From Roseibium sp. (lineage in GTDB: Bacteria; Pseudomonadota; Alphaproteobacteria; Rhizobiales; Stappiaceae): a stretch of DNA of 64,000 nt. The translations under genes and the position numbers were made by a program. Location of the stretch: positions 688,974 through 752,973 of the forward strand of contig JAEPML010000001.1 in NCBI GenBank assembly GCA_017643925.1, given 5' to 3'. The notes under the pieces are model-generated. The model was not told where the DNA came from, made no database searches, and worked only from the letters and a program-made list of their open reading frames with translations. This document shows positions 1 to 8,082 of the stretch, piece by piece (positions within the stretch are counted from its first letter, which is position 1; each line of letters starts with the position of its first letter).

Positions 1-2
1 AG

Positions 3-1358
3 TGGGGACTGCTGTTCTTTACTCTGGGCATCTATTATTTCCTGCCGTTCGTGCGTTACGACAGGGGCCCCAACGCACCAAGCCAGGCTGTTCTCGTCGA
101 TATGGAACATGCCCGGGCGTATTTCTTCTTTATCGAGATCTGGCCGCAGGAAGTCTATTATCTGACCGGCCTGCTGATTATTGCGGCTATGGCCCTGTTC
201 CTCATGAACGCGGTCGCTGGCCGGATCTGGTGTGGCTACCTCTGTCCGCAAACCGTCTGGACCGACCTGTTCCTGTGGGTCGAAAGCAAGGTGGAAGGCG
301 ATCGCCGCGAACGTATTGCGCTCGACAAGGAACCCTGGACGTTCGGCAAGCTTCGCAAGCGGGCAACCAAACACTTCTTCTGGTTGATGATTGCATGGTG
401 GACCGGTGGTGCCTGGGTTCTTTACTTCAATGATGCACCGACCCTGGTCTGGCAATTGCTGACCTTCCAGGCGCCGATGGTGGCCTATATCTGGATCGGG
501 ATCCTGACAACGACGACCTATCTGCTGGCCGGCTTCATGCGCGAACAGGTGTGCATCTACATGTGCCCCTGGCCGCGTATCCAGGCGGCCCTGACGGACG
601 AAAAGGCGTTGAACGTCACTTACCGCTGGGACCGGGGGGAACCGCGGGGCTCCCTGAAACAGAACAAGAAACTGGAAGCCCAGGGCATGCCGGCCGGGGA
701 CTGCATCGACTGCTACCAGTGCTTCCAGGTCTGTCCGACGGGTGTCGATATCCGGAAAGGCATACAGATGGACTGCATACAGTGTGGTCTGTGTATCGAC
801 GCCTGCGACAATATCATGAAGAAGATCGGCAAGCCGACGGGGCTGATCGCGTATGATACGGACGAAAACATTCAGCGTCGCATCGAGGGCAAGGAACCTG
901 TCTTCGAAATCGTACGCGTGCGCACCGTCATCTATGCCGCGATTATCGCCGTCGTTGGTGCAATCATGCTGTTCACGCTGCTGAACCGGGATTTCTCGGA
1001 CATAAGCGTTCTGCATGACCGCAATCCGGTTTTCGTCGAACAATCGGATGGCTCGGTTCGCAACGGCTATACCGTGCGCCTGTCGAACAAGCGCCGCCAC
1101 GACCGCAGCTTCATGCTGCATGTGGAGGGCATGCCGCCCAATACGCTTGTTGAAGCCGTCGGTGTCGATACAGTGTTCGCCGATCGGCCAATTGTCGTGG
1201 TCGGACCTGACACCACGCGGGAAATCCGGGTCTTGGTCACGTCACCACCCGATGCCGATATGCCGCACAGCACGCCGGTCACGTTCCGCATCACTGAAAA
1301 CGTGATGGGAGAGGTCGTGACCACGGCAGACACGTTCAAAGCCCCAGGAAAGCCTTGA
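3..1358 (+). CDS. ccoG: Cytochrome c oxidase accessory protein CcoG (FixG), 5'-truncated by window edge
   Basis: Membrane polyferredoxin used in maturation of cbb3-type cytochrome oxidase, probably in copper reduction for the CuB site. The frame is open from base 3, reading WGLLFFTLGIYYFLPFVRYD, so the true start lies outside the window and the GTG at 51 is internal. Family signatures are all present: YLCPQTVW, CIYMCPWPRIQ, and two ferredoxin-type 4Fe-4S motifs (CIDCYQCFQVCP and CIQCGLCIDACD). Transmembrane segments lie before and after the clusters, and the C-terminal 120 residues look like the FixG immunoglobulin-like domain. It is the first visible gene of a ccoGHIS operon; ccoNOPQ would be expected just upstream. 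Confidence 0.96.
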   Translation, partial: WGLLFFTLGIYYFLPFVRYDRGPNAPSQAVLVDMEHARAYFFFIEIWPQEVYYLTGLLIIAAMALFLMNAVAGRIWCGYLCPQTVWTDLFLWVESKVEGDRRERIALDKEPWTFGKLRKRATKHFFWLMIAWWTGGAWVLYFNDAPTLVWQLLTFQAPMVAYIWIGILTTTTYLLAGFMREQVCIYMCPWPRIQAALTDEKALNVTYRWDRGEPRGSLKQNKKLEAQGMPAGDCIDCYQCFQVCPTGVDIRKGIQMDCIQCGLCIDACDNIMKKIGKPTGLIAYDTDENIQRRIEGKEPVFEIVRVRTVIYAAIIAVVGAIMLFTLLNRDFSDISVLHDRNPVFVEQSDGSVRNGYTVRLSNKRRHDRSFMLHVEGMPPNTLVEAVGVDTVFADRPIVVVGPDTTREIRVLVTSPPDADMPHSTPVTFRITENVMGEVVTTADTFKAPGKP

Positions 1359-1368
1359 GGAGCAACGC

Positions 1369-1881
1369 ATGACAATGGTTCAATCGAACATGAAAGATCC
1401 CAAGGCCATAACCGGAAAGACCGTTCTCGCATGGTTTCTAGGGTTCTTTGGGGTGGTTTTTGCTGCCAACGTGGTCTTTCTCTACCTCGCCTTCGGAACG
1501 TTTCCGGGGGTCGTGGTCAAGAGTGCCTACGAAGCCGGGCAGGCCTATAACGAGGAGATTGCGGCCGCGAAGGCGCAGGATCAGCTGAATTGGCAGATCG
1601 GAAGCGAGCTCACGCGCTCCGGTGAAACCGGCGGCACATTGCTGGTTACAGCGACCGATGCCGAAGGCACCCCGATTTACGGTGTCGATGTCCAGGCAAC
1701 CTTGCGCCGTCCGGCGCAGAAGGCAGCCGATCAGGAAGTGGTTTTGACCGCCGATGGCGGCGGGCGCTACCTGGCGGAGATTGAAAACCTGGCCGACGGA
1801 AAGTGGACACTGATCCTCGAAATCGCGCAGGACGGACAACGCAAGTTCAAGTCGGAAAGCAAACTGTTCCTGAAGGATTGA
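1369..1881 (+). CDS. ccoH: FixH/CcoH family cbb3 oxidase assembly protein
   Basis: 170-residue protein with one N-terminal transmembrane helix (about residues 20-40, VLAWFLGFFGVVFAANVVFL) and a periplasmic beta-sandwich-like domain, matching FixH in length and layout. FixH acts in cbb3 oxidase assembly together with the copper ATPase CcoI. It starts 10 bases after ccoG and ends 10 bases before ccoI, so it is certainly cotranscribed. An internal Met eight residues in (MKDPKAITGK) is an alternative start. Confidence 0.93.
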   Translation: MTMVQSNMKDPKAITGKTVLAWFLGFFGVVFAANVVFLYLAFGTFPGVVVKSAYEAGQAYNEEIAAAKAQDQLNWQIGSELTRSGETGGTLLVTATDAEGTPIYGVDVQATLRRPAQKAADQEVVLTADGGGRYLAEIENLADGKWTLILEIAQDGQRKFKSESKLFLKD

Positions 1882-1891
1882 GGCATCAGCG

Positions 1892-4108
1892 GTGACCGTT
1901 CATCAGCGTGACTGGCAGGCATTCGTAACGGAAGGCGAAAACGGCGCGGTTCACATGGACCTCGCGGTTGACGGCATTACGTGTGCTGCCTGCATGGGCG
2001 AGATCGAACGCGGGTTGAAACGGTTGCCGGGAATCCAGAACGCACGTGTCAATCTCACCAGTCAACGGCTTGCCGTTGACTGGATGGAGGACCAGACCGG
2101 AGCCGATGAGATCGTTGCCACGCTTGAGAAGCTTGGCTATGCCGCTCATCCCTTCGACCCGGCCAGCCAGAAGGAAAGACAGGACCGCACCGGCAAGGAA
2201 CTGCTCAGAAGCATGGCGGTCGCTGGATTTGCCGGCATGAACATCATGCTTCTTTCGGTGTCCGTCTGGTCCGGCAACGCAACGGATATCACGCCTGAAA
2301 CCAGAGACTTCTTTCACTGGTTGTCAGCCCTGATCGCCTTGCCCACGGTGGCCTATTCCGGCCGTCCTTTCTTTAGAAGCGCTTTTCGTGCCCTGACGTC
2401 GGGCAGGCTGAACATGGATGTTCCGATCGTCATCGGTGTGTCCCTGGCAGTTGCCCTGTCTGTTATTCAGACGGTGCAGCACCATCATCACGCCTATTTT
2501 GAATCAGCTGTCATGCTGCTCTTCTTCCTGCTGATCGGTCGCTACCTCGATCACAACATGCGCGGGCGCACCCGGTCCTTTGCGGAGAACATTGCCGCGT
2601 TGAAGGCAGAAGTCGCGGCACGGATCGGCTCTGATGGAGATGTCCGCGAAGTGCCGCTTTCCAAGATCTCGACGGGAGACCTGGTGCTTGTCTCCGGTGG
2701 CGAACGGGTTCCGGTCGACGGTGTTGTCGAGGCCGGTCGTTCGGAAATCGACCAGAGTCTTGTGACCGGGGAAAGTGCGCTGGTTCCGGTAACAACCGGG
2801 CAGCGGGTCTATGCCGGTACAATGAACGGTGCAGGAAGCCTGCAGGTGCGGGTGCAGGCAGCGTCCGGTGCCACGCTGCTGGACGAAGTCAACCGGTTGC
2901 TGGAGGCTGCCTCGCAGGCAAAATCCAAATATGTCCGGATCGCCGACCGAGCAGCCCGCCTCTACGCGCCCCTGGTTCACGGGGCCGCCGGTTTGACCTT
3001 CCTGGGCTGGCTTCTGGCCGGCATGGAGTGGCAGCCGGCCCTCGTTATTTCCATTTCCGTGCTCATCATAACCTGCCCCTGTGCCCTTGGCCTTGCGGTT
3101 CCGGCGGTTCAGGTTGTTGCGTCCGGACAATTGTTCAAGCGCGGGGTTCTGCTCAACTCAGGGGATGCAATCGAGCGCCTGTCGGATATTGACACGGTAT
3201 TGTTCGACAAGACCGGAACACTGACGCTGGCCGAAACCGAATTGTGCGCCCCGCTTGAGAACGACGACGAGACAATCGTGTTGGCCGGGCGCCTGGCGCT
3301 CGCGAGCCGGCACCCTCTTTCACTGGCACTCGTGAAGGCCACTGGTGCCATGCTTCCGTTGCCCGACGTTCGGGAGATTTCCGGTGCCGGAATAGAGACA
3401 AGGGTCAATGGCGAAGTCCTGCGCCTGGGCAGTCCCCAGTTCTGCGGTGTGAGCCTGGAGCGTGTCGACCATGAACTTGGGTGCTATCCCGGGGCTTCGT
3501 TGCTTGCAATACAACATGGAACGCGCCCGGTTCGGATCCTTCCCTTCAGGCAGCGTTTGCGTCCGGATGCGCGCGAAACGGTTGATCAGCTTCGGCAGTT
3601 GGGCCTCGATGTCGAGATCCTTTCAGGTGATACCCGGGCCGCAGTGGAGACTTGTGCGCAAACCCTCAAGGTCGCTGCCTGGCAGGCTGGAATGAAGCCC
3701 GCCCAGAAGATCGAGCATCTGGAACAGTTGCAGCGCCAGGGACGCAAGGTGCTCATGGTCGGTGACGGTCTCAATGATGCACCCGCGCTGGCCGGGGCAC
3801 ATGTGTCACTGTCTCCTGTTTCAGCGGTACACCTGAGTCAGGCCGCTGCCGACGCGGTTTTCCTCGGCGACAAGCTGCAGCCGGTCGTGGACGCGGTTCG
3901 ATTGTCCCGCAGAGCGCGCGCTGCGATCGAACAGAACCTTTGGATCTCCGCCTGGTACAATGTCATTGCCGTGCCAATTGCCGTTGCCGGTTTCGTGACG
4001 CCCCTGATGGCAGCCGTCGCCATGTCCGCGTCTTCACTGGCTGTAACGGCGAATGCGCTTAAACTGCGTTGGCAGGACCGTCGCCCAGACAGCGACACAG
4101 TTTCCTGA
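1892..4108 (+). CDS. ccoI: Copper-exporting P1B-type ATPase CcoI (FixI) for cbb3 oxidase maturation
   Basis: 738-residue heavy-metal ATPase. It has an N-terminal HMA domain with the CAAC metal motif (C31, C34), an actuator-domain TGES loop, the membrane CPC motif (C395-P-C397), the phosphorylated aspartate in DKTGTLT (D439), an SRHPLSL nucleotide-binding motif and GDGLNDAPAL. A His-rich stretch (HHHH, near residue 198) lies in a luminal loop. In this family the enzyme moves Cu(I) to the periplasm for oxidase assembly rather than for copper resistance, and its place between ccoH and ccoS supports that. The start is GTG at 1892, ten bases past the ccoH stop. Confidence 0.95.
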   Translation: MTVHQRDWQAFVTEGENGAVHMDLAVDGITCAACMGEIERGLKRLPGIQNARVNLTSQRLAVDWMEDQTGADEIVATLEKLGYAAHPFDPASQKERQDRTGKELLRSMAVAGFAGMNIMLLSVSVWSGNATDITPETRDFFHWLSALIALPTVAYSGRPFFRSAFRALTSGRLNMDVPIVIGVSLAVALSVIQTVQHHHHAYFESAVMLLFFLLIGRYLDHNMRGRTRSFAENIAALKAEVAARIGSDGDVREVPLSKISTGDLVLVSGGERVPVDGVVEAGRSEIDQSLVTGESALVPVTTGQRVYAGTMNGAGSLQVRVQAASGATLLDEVNRLLEAASQAKSKYVRIADRAARLYAPLVHGAAGLTFLGWLLAGMEWQPALVISISVLIITCPCALGLAVPAVQVVASGQLFKRGVLLNSGDAIERLSDIDTVLFDKTGTLTLAETELCAPLENDDETIVLAGRLALASRHPLSLALVKATGAMLPLPDVREISGAGIETRVNGEVLRLGSPQFCGVSLERVDHELGCYPGASLLAIQHGTRPVRILPFRQRLRPDARETVDQLRQLGLDVEILSGDTRAAVETCAQTLKVAAWQAGMKPAQKIEHLEQLQRQGRKVLMVGDGLNDAPALAGAHVSLSPVSAVHLSQAAADAVFLGDKLQPVVDAVRLSRRARAAIEQNLWISAWYNVIAVPIAVAGFVTPLMAAVAMSASSLAVTANALKLRWQDRRPDSDTVS

Positions 4109-4142
4109 CATAGGATGCGGACGCTGTAAGGATTGCTTGAAG

Positions 4143-4301
4143 ATGGATGTACTGATTTATCTGATCCCGATTGCCCTGTTCCTGGGTGGCCTCGGTCTGG
4201 GAGCCTTTCTTTGGTCCCTGAAGAACGGTCAATACGACGACCTGGAAGGTGCGAAGTGGCGCATCCTCGACGACGACGACTTGCCTGGGAAAAAAGGCTA
4301 G
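4143..4301 (+). CDS. ccoS: cbb3-type cytochrome oxidase assembly protein CcoS (FixS)
   Basis: 52-residue membrane protein: an N-terminal helix (IYLIPIALFLGGLGLGAFLW) followed by the CcoS hallmark FLWSLKNGQYDDLEGAKWRIL and an acidic tail. CcoS is needed for cofactor insertion into the oxidase. The reading frame stays open upstream to 4053, but the ATG at 4143 gives the correct family N-terminus and lies after the ccoI stop (4108). It is the last gene of the ccoGHIS set. Confidence 0.95.
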   Translation: MDVLIYLIPIALFLGGLGLGAFLWSLKNGQYDDLEGAKWRILDDDDLPGKKG

Positions 4302-4366
4302 GAATAACTCCTTTCATGCGCTCAAGTTGCCGGAGCCACCTGTAACGAGGATTGGAAAGGCGACGG

Positions 4367-5035
4367 ATGAAACAGTTTCCAGAAGCGCATGAACCGGGAT
4401 ACGCAATCTATTCAAAAACGTCCCTGGCAGTTTATGACGCACTTGTGCTGGGCCTCTCCAACAGGTTCATCTGGCGATGTGCCAGCCGTCACCTGACGGA
4501 TCACTACGAGCAAATGCTCGGTGCTCAACATCTCGATATTGGTGTGGGGACAGGTTATTTTCTCGACCGTTCTCGCTTTCCCGCAGAACACCCGAAGATA
4601 ACGCTTCTTGATCCCAATCGGGAATGTCTTGCCAAGGCGGCCAGCAGGGTGTCTCGCTATGAGCCGGAAACGGTATGTGCCGATGCGCTCGTTCCCTGGC
4701 CCGAGACGCTGGGACGCTTCACCAGCATCGGATTGAACTATGTTCTTCATTGTCTTCCCGGGACGATGGCGAGCAAATGTGTTCTGCTGGACCATCTTCA
4801 ACCGCATCTTGCCGAGGAGGGGACCGTCTTTGGAGCGACAATCCTTCAGGGAGATGCGCCCCGTTCTGCTCTCGCGCGCAAGCTCATGGCGATTTACAAC
4901 GGCAAGGGAGTTTTTTCGAATGAACAGGATACGCGTGAAACGCTTGAAAGCGAGCTTTCGGCGCGCTTCAGTTCCGTGAACATTCGGATGATCGGGTGTG
5001 TCGCGCTGTTCTCGGCGCGACAATCACGTTCCTAG
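4367..5035 (+). CDS. Class I SAM-dependent methyltransferase
   Basis: 222-residue soluble protein with a glycine-rich SAM-binding motif I (LDIGVGTGYFLDR), an acidic residue ending beta-2 (ITLLDPN) and a motif around LNYVLHCLPG, the Rossmann methyltransferase layout. The substrate cannot be told. ATG at 4367 is preceded by GGAAAGGCGACGG, a reasonable ribosome site; an upstream TTG at 4352 is less likely. It follows ccoS by 65 bases but is probably not part of cbb3 maturation. The downstream neighbour candidate is convergent. Confidence 0.85.
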   Translation: MKQFPEAHEPGYAIYSKTSLAVYDALVLGLSNRFIWRCASRHLTDHYEQMLGAQHLDIGVGTGYFLDRSRFPAEHPKITLLDPNRECLAKAASRVSRYEPETVCADALVPWPETLGRFTSIGLNYVLHCLPGTMASKCVLLDHLQPHLAEEGTVFGATILQGDAPRSALARKLMAIYNGKGVFSNEQDTRETLESELSARFSSVNIRMIGCVALFSARQSRS

Positions 5036-5043
5036 ACAGGGGC

Positions 5044-5259
5044 TCAGGCAACGACCGTCGTGAGCGCCATTCCGGCTGCGAGCAGAACCAGGCCGAACCC
5101 CCAAAGGAGCAGCATGTTGTCCTGGATCAGCAGTTTCGAGCCGAGACGCACGCGCCTGGACGGAAATGATGGCTTTTTTTCACCGCTGATGGCACCCGGG
5201 CTGTTACGGGGGTGTTCTTGTCGGGTCGACACACGGTGTTTGTCACAGGCAAAGATCAT
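5044..5259 (-). CDS. Possible small tail-anchored membrane protein
   Basis: A minus-strand frame ends in one clear hydrophobic helix (MLLLWGFGLVLLAAGMALTT) preceded by a basic segment (RRVRLGSKLL), the layout of a tail-anchored or single-span inner-membrane protein. The frame is open up to 5358; I used the ATG at 5259 (about 71 residues), but no convincing ribosome site decides the start. It is convergent with the methyltransferase, 8 bases from its stop. Reality of the gene is uncertain; only the helix argues for it. Confidence 0.35.
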   Translation of the reverse strand: MIFACDKHRVSTRQEHPRNSPGAISGEKKPSFPSRRVRLGSKLLIQDNMLLLWGFGLVLLAAGMALTTVVA

Positions 5260-5511
5260 GTCCGCTAAATGACGCGCTAGGGTTGAACACCTCGTTAATT
5301 CCAGGAGCGACAAAAGGTTAATCGAGAGCAGCATTACTTTTGTCTGAAGCGGGTTCACGCATTTCTAATGTGTTTTGGCTGATCCTTTTAAACGTTCAGA
5401 AGAGTGTTGGACCACATTGCACGGACGAACCTGCCCGGAATCAGGATTTTTCGAGCTAACTCATTGTTCAGACTTTCATGTCAAGACTTGGTGGGAAACA
5501 AGGAGGGTTAG

Positions 5512-6075
5512 GTGAGCCTCGATCTTGCCTCGCTGACATTTTTGCTGGTTGAAGACAGCGCCTACATGCGGACGATCCTGCGCACGATGCTGCAGGGGTT
5601 CGGTGCGCGCCGTATTGTCGAAGCCGAGGACGGAGCCTCCGGCCTCGAAGCGATGGACCGTGCAAATCCTGATATCTTGATCCTGGACTGGGTGATGCCA
5701 ATCCTGGATGGCGCGGACATGGTGCGCATGATCCGCAGCCCGAACAATCCTTTCGCCTACATACCCATCATCATGGTGACGGCGCATACGGAACGATCGA
5801 GAATCGTGGAGGCACGCCGTCTCGGTGTGCACGAGCTTCTTTCCAAGCCGATTTCCGCGAAATCACTCTATCAACGCGTTTCCAGCGTGATCCTGCAGCC
5901 TCGTGATTTCATCAAGACCGCGACCTACTTCGGACCGGCTCCGCGTGAAATTCGCAATCGCCAAAAGATCTGGCAAGGCGGTCCCGGCCAACCTCCTGGG
6001 CATCCTCAGGGGCAGGGTCAAGGAGAGGGCGCGGCACCTGCTCAGGAAGACGACAACTTCACTGCAATTGGTTGA
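5512..6075 (+). CDS. CheY-like single-domain response regulator with disordered tail
   Basis: 187 residues. Residues 8-125 form a receiver domain with the acidic pocket (E14, D15), phospho-acceptor D59 in LILDWVMP, T90 and K112. The last 40 residues are rich in Gly, Pro and Gln (GQPPGHPQGQGQGEG) and look disordered. No output domain is present, so it probably works by protein-protein contact. GTG start at 5512 follows a strong AAGGAGGG five bases upstream. No histidine kinase is adjacent, so its partner is unknown. A preceding 150-base gap presumably holds its promoter. Confidence 0.9.
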   Translation: MSLDLASLTFLLVEDSAYMRTILRTMLQGFGARRIVEAEDGASGLEAMDRANPDILILDWVMPILDGADMVRMIRSPNNPFAYIPIIMVTAHTERSRIVEARRLGVHELLSKPISAKSLYQRVSSVILQPRDFIKTATYFGPAPREIRNRQKIWQGGPGQPPGHPQGQGQGEGAAPAQEDDNFTAIG

Positions 6076-6091
6076 TCGAGGCCTGGGGACT

Positions 6092-6325
6092 TCAGGCTGC
6101 AGACTGGGCGCCGGACGCGACAGTTTGTGGTGAGACAGTGTCCTGGCTTGCCTGCGAATTCGAGCTGGCCTCAAGTGCATCAGCGAATTGGGCGAGTACA
6201 TCCAGATCAACGGTGTAGTGGTCAAGCAAGAATTGCGAAAGTACATCGATCGGAAGGTGCTGATAGCCTTCTATAGCCGACATCAGAGCTTCTAACGTGT
6301 CCAGTCTTTCACGTAGCTTTATCAT
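6092..6325 (-). CDS. Hypothetical small protein (77 aa), helical
   Basis: Short minus-strand gene convergent with the response regulator (stops 16 bases apart). The predicted protein opens with a charged amphipathic stretch (MIKLRERLDTLEALMSAIEG), continues with a second likely helix (LSQFLLDHYTVDLDVLAQFADAL) and ends in a Ser/Gln-rich tail. Composition is protein-like and it fills an otherwise empty stretch, but I do not recognise a family. Its possible relation to the neighbouring receiver protein is only positional. Confidence 0.55.
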   Translation of the reverse strand: MIKLRERLDTLEALMSAIEGYQHLPIDVLSQFLLDHYTVDLDVLAQFADALEASSNSQASQDTVSPQTVASGAQSAA

Positions 6326-6522
6326 GTTTTTCGCTGATTTGCTTTCCCACCCACTGAAGTCGCATGGTTAATAGTACGTAAATCCAATCAACGCAAGGGT
6401 GTAGCCTGACGATTTTGTTGCAGGAGCAGGTCCTCCACAATCTATTGGCGTAAAGTGATAGTATTACTGGTAAAAATGACCTGATGGATGCATTGTGGCT
6501 GCGCAATTTGAAGGATCCGCAC

Positions 6523-6960
6523 ATGTCAAAAGTCATCTACATCCTGAACGGACCGAATCTCAATCTGCTCGGAAAGCGGGAGCCGGAGATTTATGGTCAT
6601 CAAACTCTGGATGATGTGCAATCCATGTGCGAGACCCTTGCCGACGAGCTCGGGCTGAAGGTCATATTCAGGCAAAGCAACGCCGAGCATGATCTTGTCG
6701 ACTGGATCCAGGAAGCGCGCGAGGCGGCACAGGGGATTGTCATCAATCCGGCCGCCTATTCACATACGTCTGTGGCGATCCTGGACGCGTTGAACACGTG
6801 CGATTTTCCGGTGGTCGAAGTGCATGTTTCCAACATCCATCAGCGTGAAAGCTTCCGGCACCATTCTTACGTGTCGGCGCGTGCAAACGCGATCATTGTC
6901 GGATGTGGGGTGGAGGGCTATCTCCTCGCCGTCAGGCATCTGGCGACGCGGTTGTCATGA
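6523..6960 (+). CDS. aroQ: Type II 3-dehydroquinate dehydratase AroQ
   Basis: Third step of the shikimate pathway: dehydration of 3-dehydroquinate to 3-dehydroshikimate by the dodecameric type II enzyme. 145 residues, the usual length. Motifs: [17 protein letters not shown] with catalytic Y24, [27 protein letters not shown], and [19 protein letters not shown] containing the catalytic His region. ATG at 6523 follows AAGGAT with a 7-base spacer; the upstream in-frame ATG at 6484 adds a non-family extension. In many relatives accB and accC follow aroQ; here the next gene is an unrelated sugar transferase on the other strand. Confidence 0.97.
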   Translation: MSKVIYILNGPNLNLLGKREPEIYGHQTLDDVQSMCETLADELGLKVIFRQSNAEHDLVDWIQEAREAAQGIVINPAAYSHTSVAILDALNTCDFPVVEVHVSNIHQRESFRHHSYVSARANAIIVGCGVEGYLLAVRHLATRLS

Positions 6961-6997
6961 TGAATACCGGCCAAGGTCCCAGACCGGCCTTCGCTGG

Positions 6998-7735
6998 TCA
7001 GTAGCCCCTGCCGCCAACAAATTCTCTCAGGAACGTCAACGCTATGATCTTCACATCGAGCCACAGGGACTGTGTCTCGATGTATTGCAGATCGTATTCC
7101 AGCCGCATTCTCGCGGCGAAGGCGTCTTTTGTCTCGCCGCGAAATCCGTTCACCTGGGCAAGGCCGGTAATGCCCGGTCGTACCTTGAGGCGGTTCTTGT
7201 AACGGGGATCGAATTCTTCATAAGGTTGCCCTGCGGCAAGCATGCCTGCAGCGTGCGGTCTCGGCCCGACCAGCGACATCTCTCCCCTGATGACATTCAG
7301 AAGCTGGGGCAGTTCGTCAAAGTTGCTTTTGCGCAAAAACCGGCCGACCAGCGTAATGCGCGGGTCGTCCTTGATGGTCTGTTCAACACCGCTTTGATCG
7401 CAGAGATGCGAATACATGGTCCTGAACTTGAAGACAGGGAAGGGTTTTCCATTCAACCCCTGTCTCTCCTGCTGAAAGAACACGGGCCCCTTGCTGGTGA
7501 GCTTGACGGCACAGGCAATCAGCAGAAGCAATGGCAGAAGGAGAACAAGGCCAATCGTGGCGCAGCTGAGATCGAAAATGCGCTTGACAGTACCTGAATA
7601 CCAGGACGTGCCAAGGAGTTGATGACGGTCGGTTTTTGTCTTGCTGCCCGTTCCAATCGCCAGAAGGGGGTCTGTACTATTATGTACAGATCGACCTTGT
7701 TCATCGGCGTCATATGTGACGGTTTCGTGGGTCAA
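6998..7735 (-). CDS. ExoY-type polyprenyl-phosphate sugar-1-phosphate transferase
   Basis: Initiating glycosyltransferase that loads the first sugar phosphate onto undecaprenyl phosphate in exopolysaccharide synthesis. 245 residues: a variable N-terminus, one hydrophobic helical hairpin (IGLVLLLPLLLLIACAVKL), then the bacterial sugar-transferase core with PVFKFRTM, NFDELPQLLNVIRGEMSLVGPRPH and VRPGITGLAQVNG. The size matches the short ExoY class rather than the five-helix WbaP class. It is likely regulated separately from ugd, since 347 bases containing a CtrA-like box precede it. No other EPS glycosyltransferases lie nearby. Confidence 0.92.
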   Translation of the reverse strand: MTHETVTYDADEQGRSVHNSTDPLLAIGTGSKTKTDRHQLLGTSWYSGTVKRIFDLSCATIGLVLLLPLLLLIACAVKLTSKGPVFFQQERQGLNGKPFPVFKFRTMYSHLCDQSGVEQTIKDDPRITLVGRFLRKSNFDELPQLLNVIRGEMSLVGPRPHAAGMLAAGQPYEEFDPRYKNRLKVRPGITGLAQVNGFRGETKDAFAARMRLEYDLQYIETQSLWLDVKIIALTFLREFVGGRGY

Positions 7736-8082
7736 ATTTCGCCAGCCTTAACTCAATACCAGCAGCCTTGCGCTTTATCACCGCCATCGTATCCGGTCGC
7801 CTATACAGGCGCTACAGCATTGTTAACAAATGGTTAACAGCTCGGGGCGAGCGCAATCCTGTTAAGGAAAAAGTTACCATATCAGTCCGTGCGCTACAAC
7901 TTGGAATGCACGCTATAATTGTGACAATTTTGTAAGGAAACAGGGCCCCAGGGTTGAAACAGTGTTGGTCATTGCGCGGAATTGGCGAGCGACGGGCCAG
8001 AACTGTTTCAAAACGGGATCAAATTCCGCCTTCCGTGCCGACCGGAAGATCAGTGCGTGCGGATCGGCACGGCAAAAGCGCC
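7736..8082. other. Intergenic region upstream of the sugar transferase
   Basis: A 347-base gap between the two polysaccharide genes, both on the minus strand. It contains the CtrA-like box at 7823-7838 and a moderately AT-rich stretch (about 7815-7935), consistent with a promoter. Short open frames here have no ribosome sites or family resemblance. Confidence 0.5.
7823..7838. promoter_or_regulatory. CtrA-like box upstream of the sugar transferase gene
   Basis: The sequence TTAACAAATGGTTAAC fits the alphaproteobacterial CtrA consensus TTAA-N7-TTAAC exactly and forms two GTTAAC hexamers. It lies about 88 bases upstream of the sugar transferase start on the minus strand, where a cell-cycle or motility regulator could control exopolysaccharide synthesis. 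A chance match is possible because the motif is short. Confidence 0.45.

Noticed and set aside
6309..6536. 75-codon minus-strand frame upstream of aroQ
   Set aside because: Overlaps both the small hypothetical gene and the aroQ start; composition is not protein-like.
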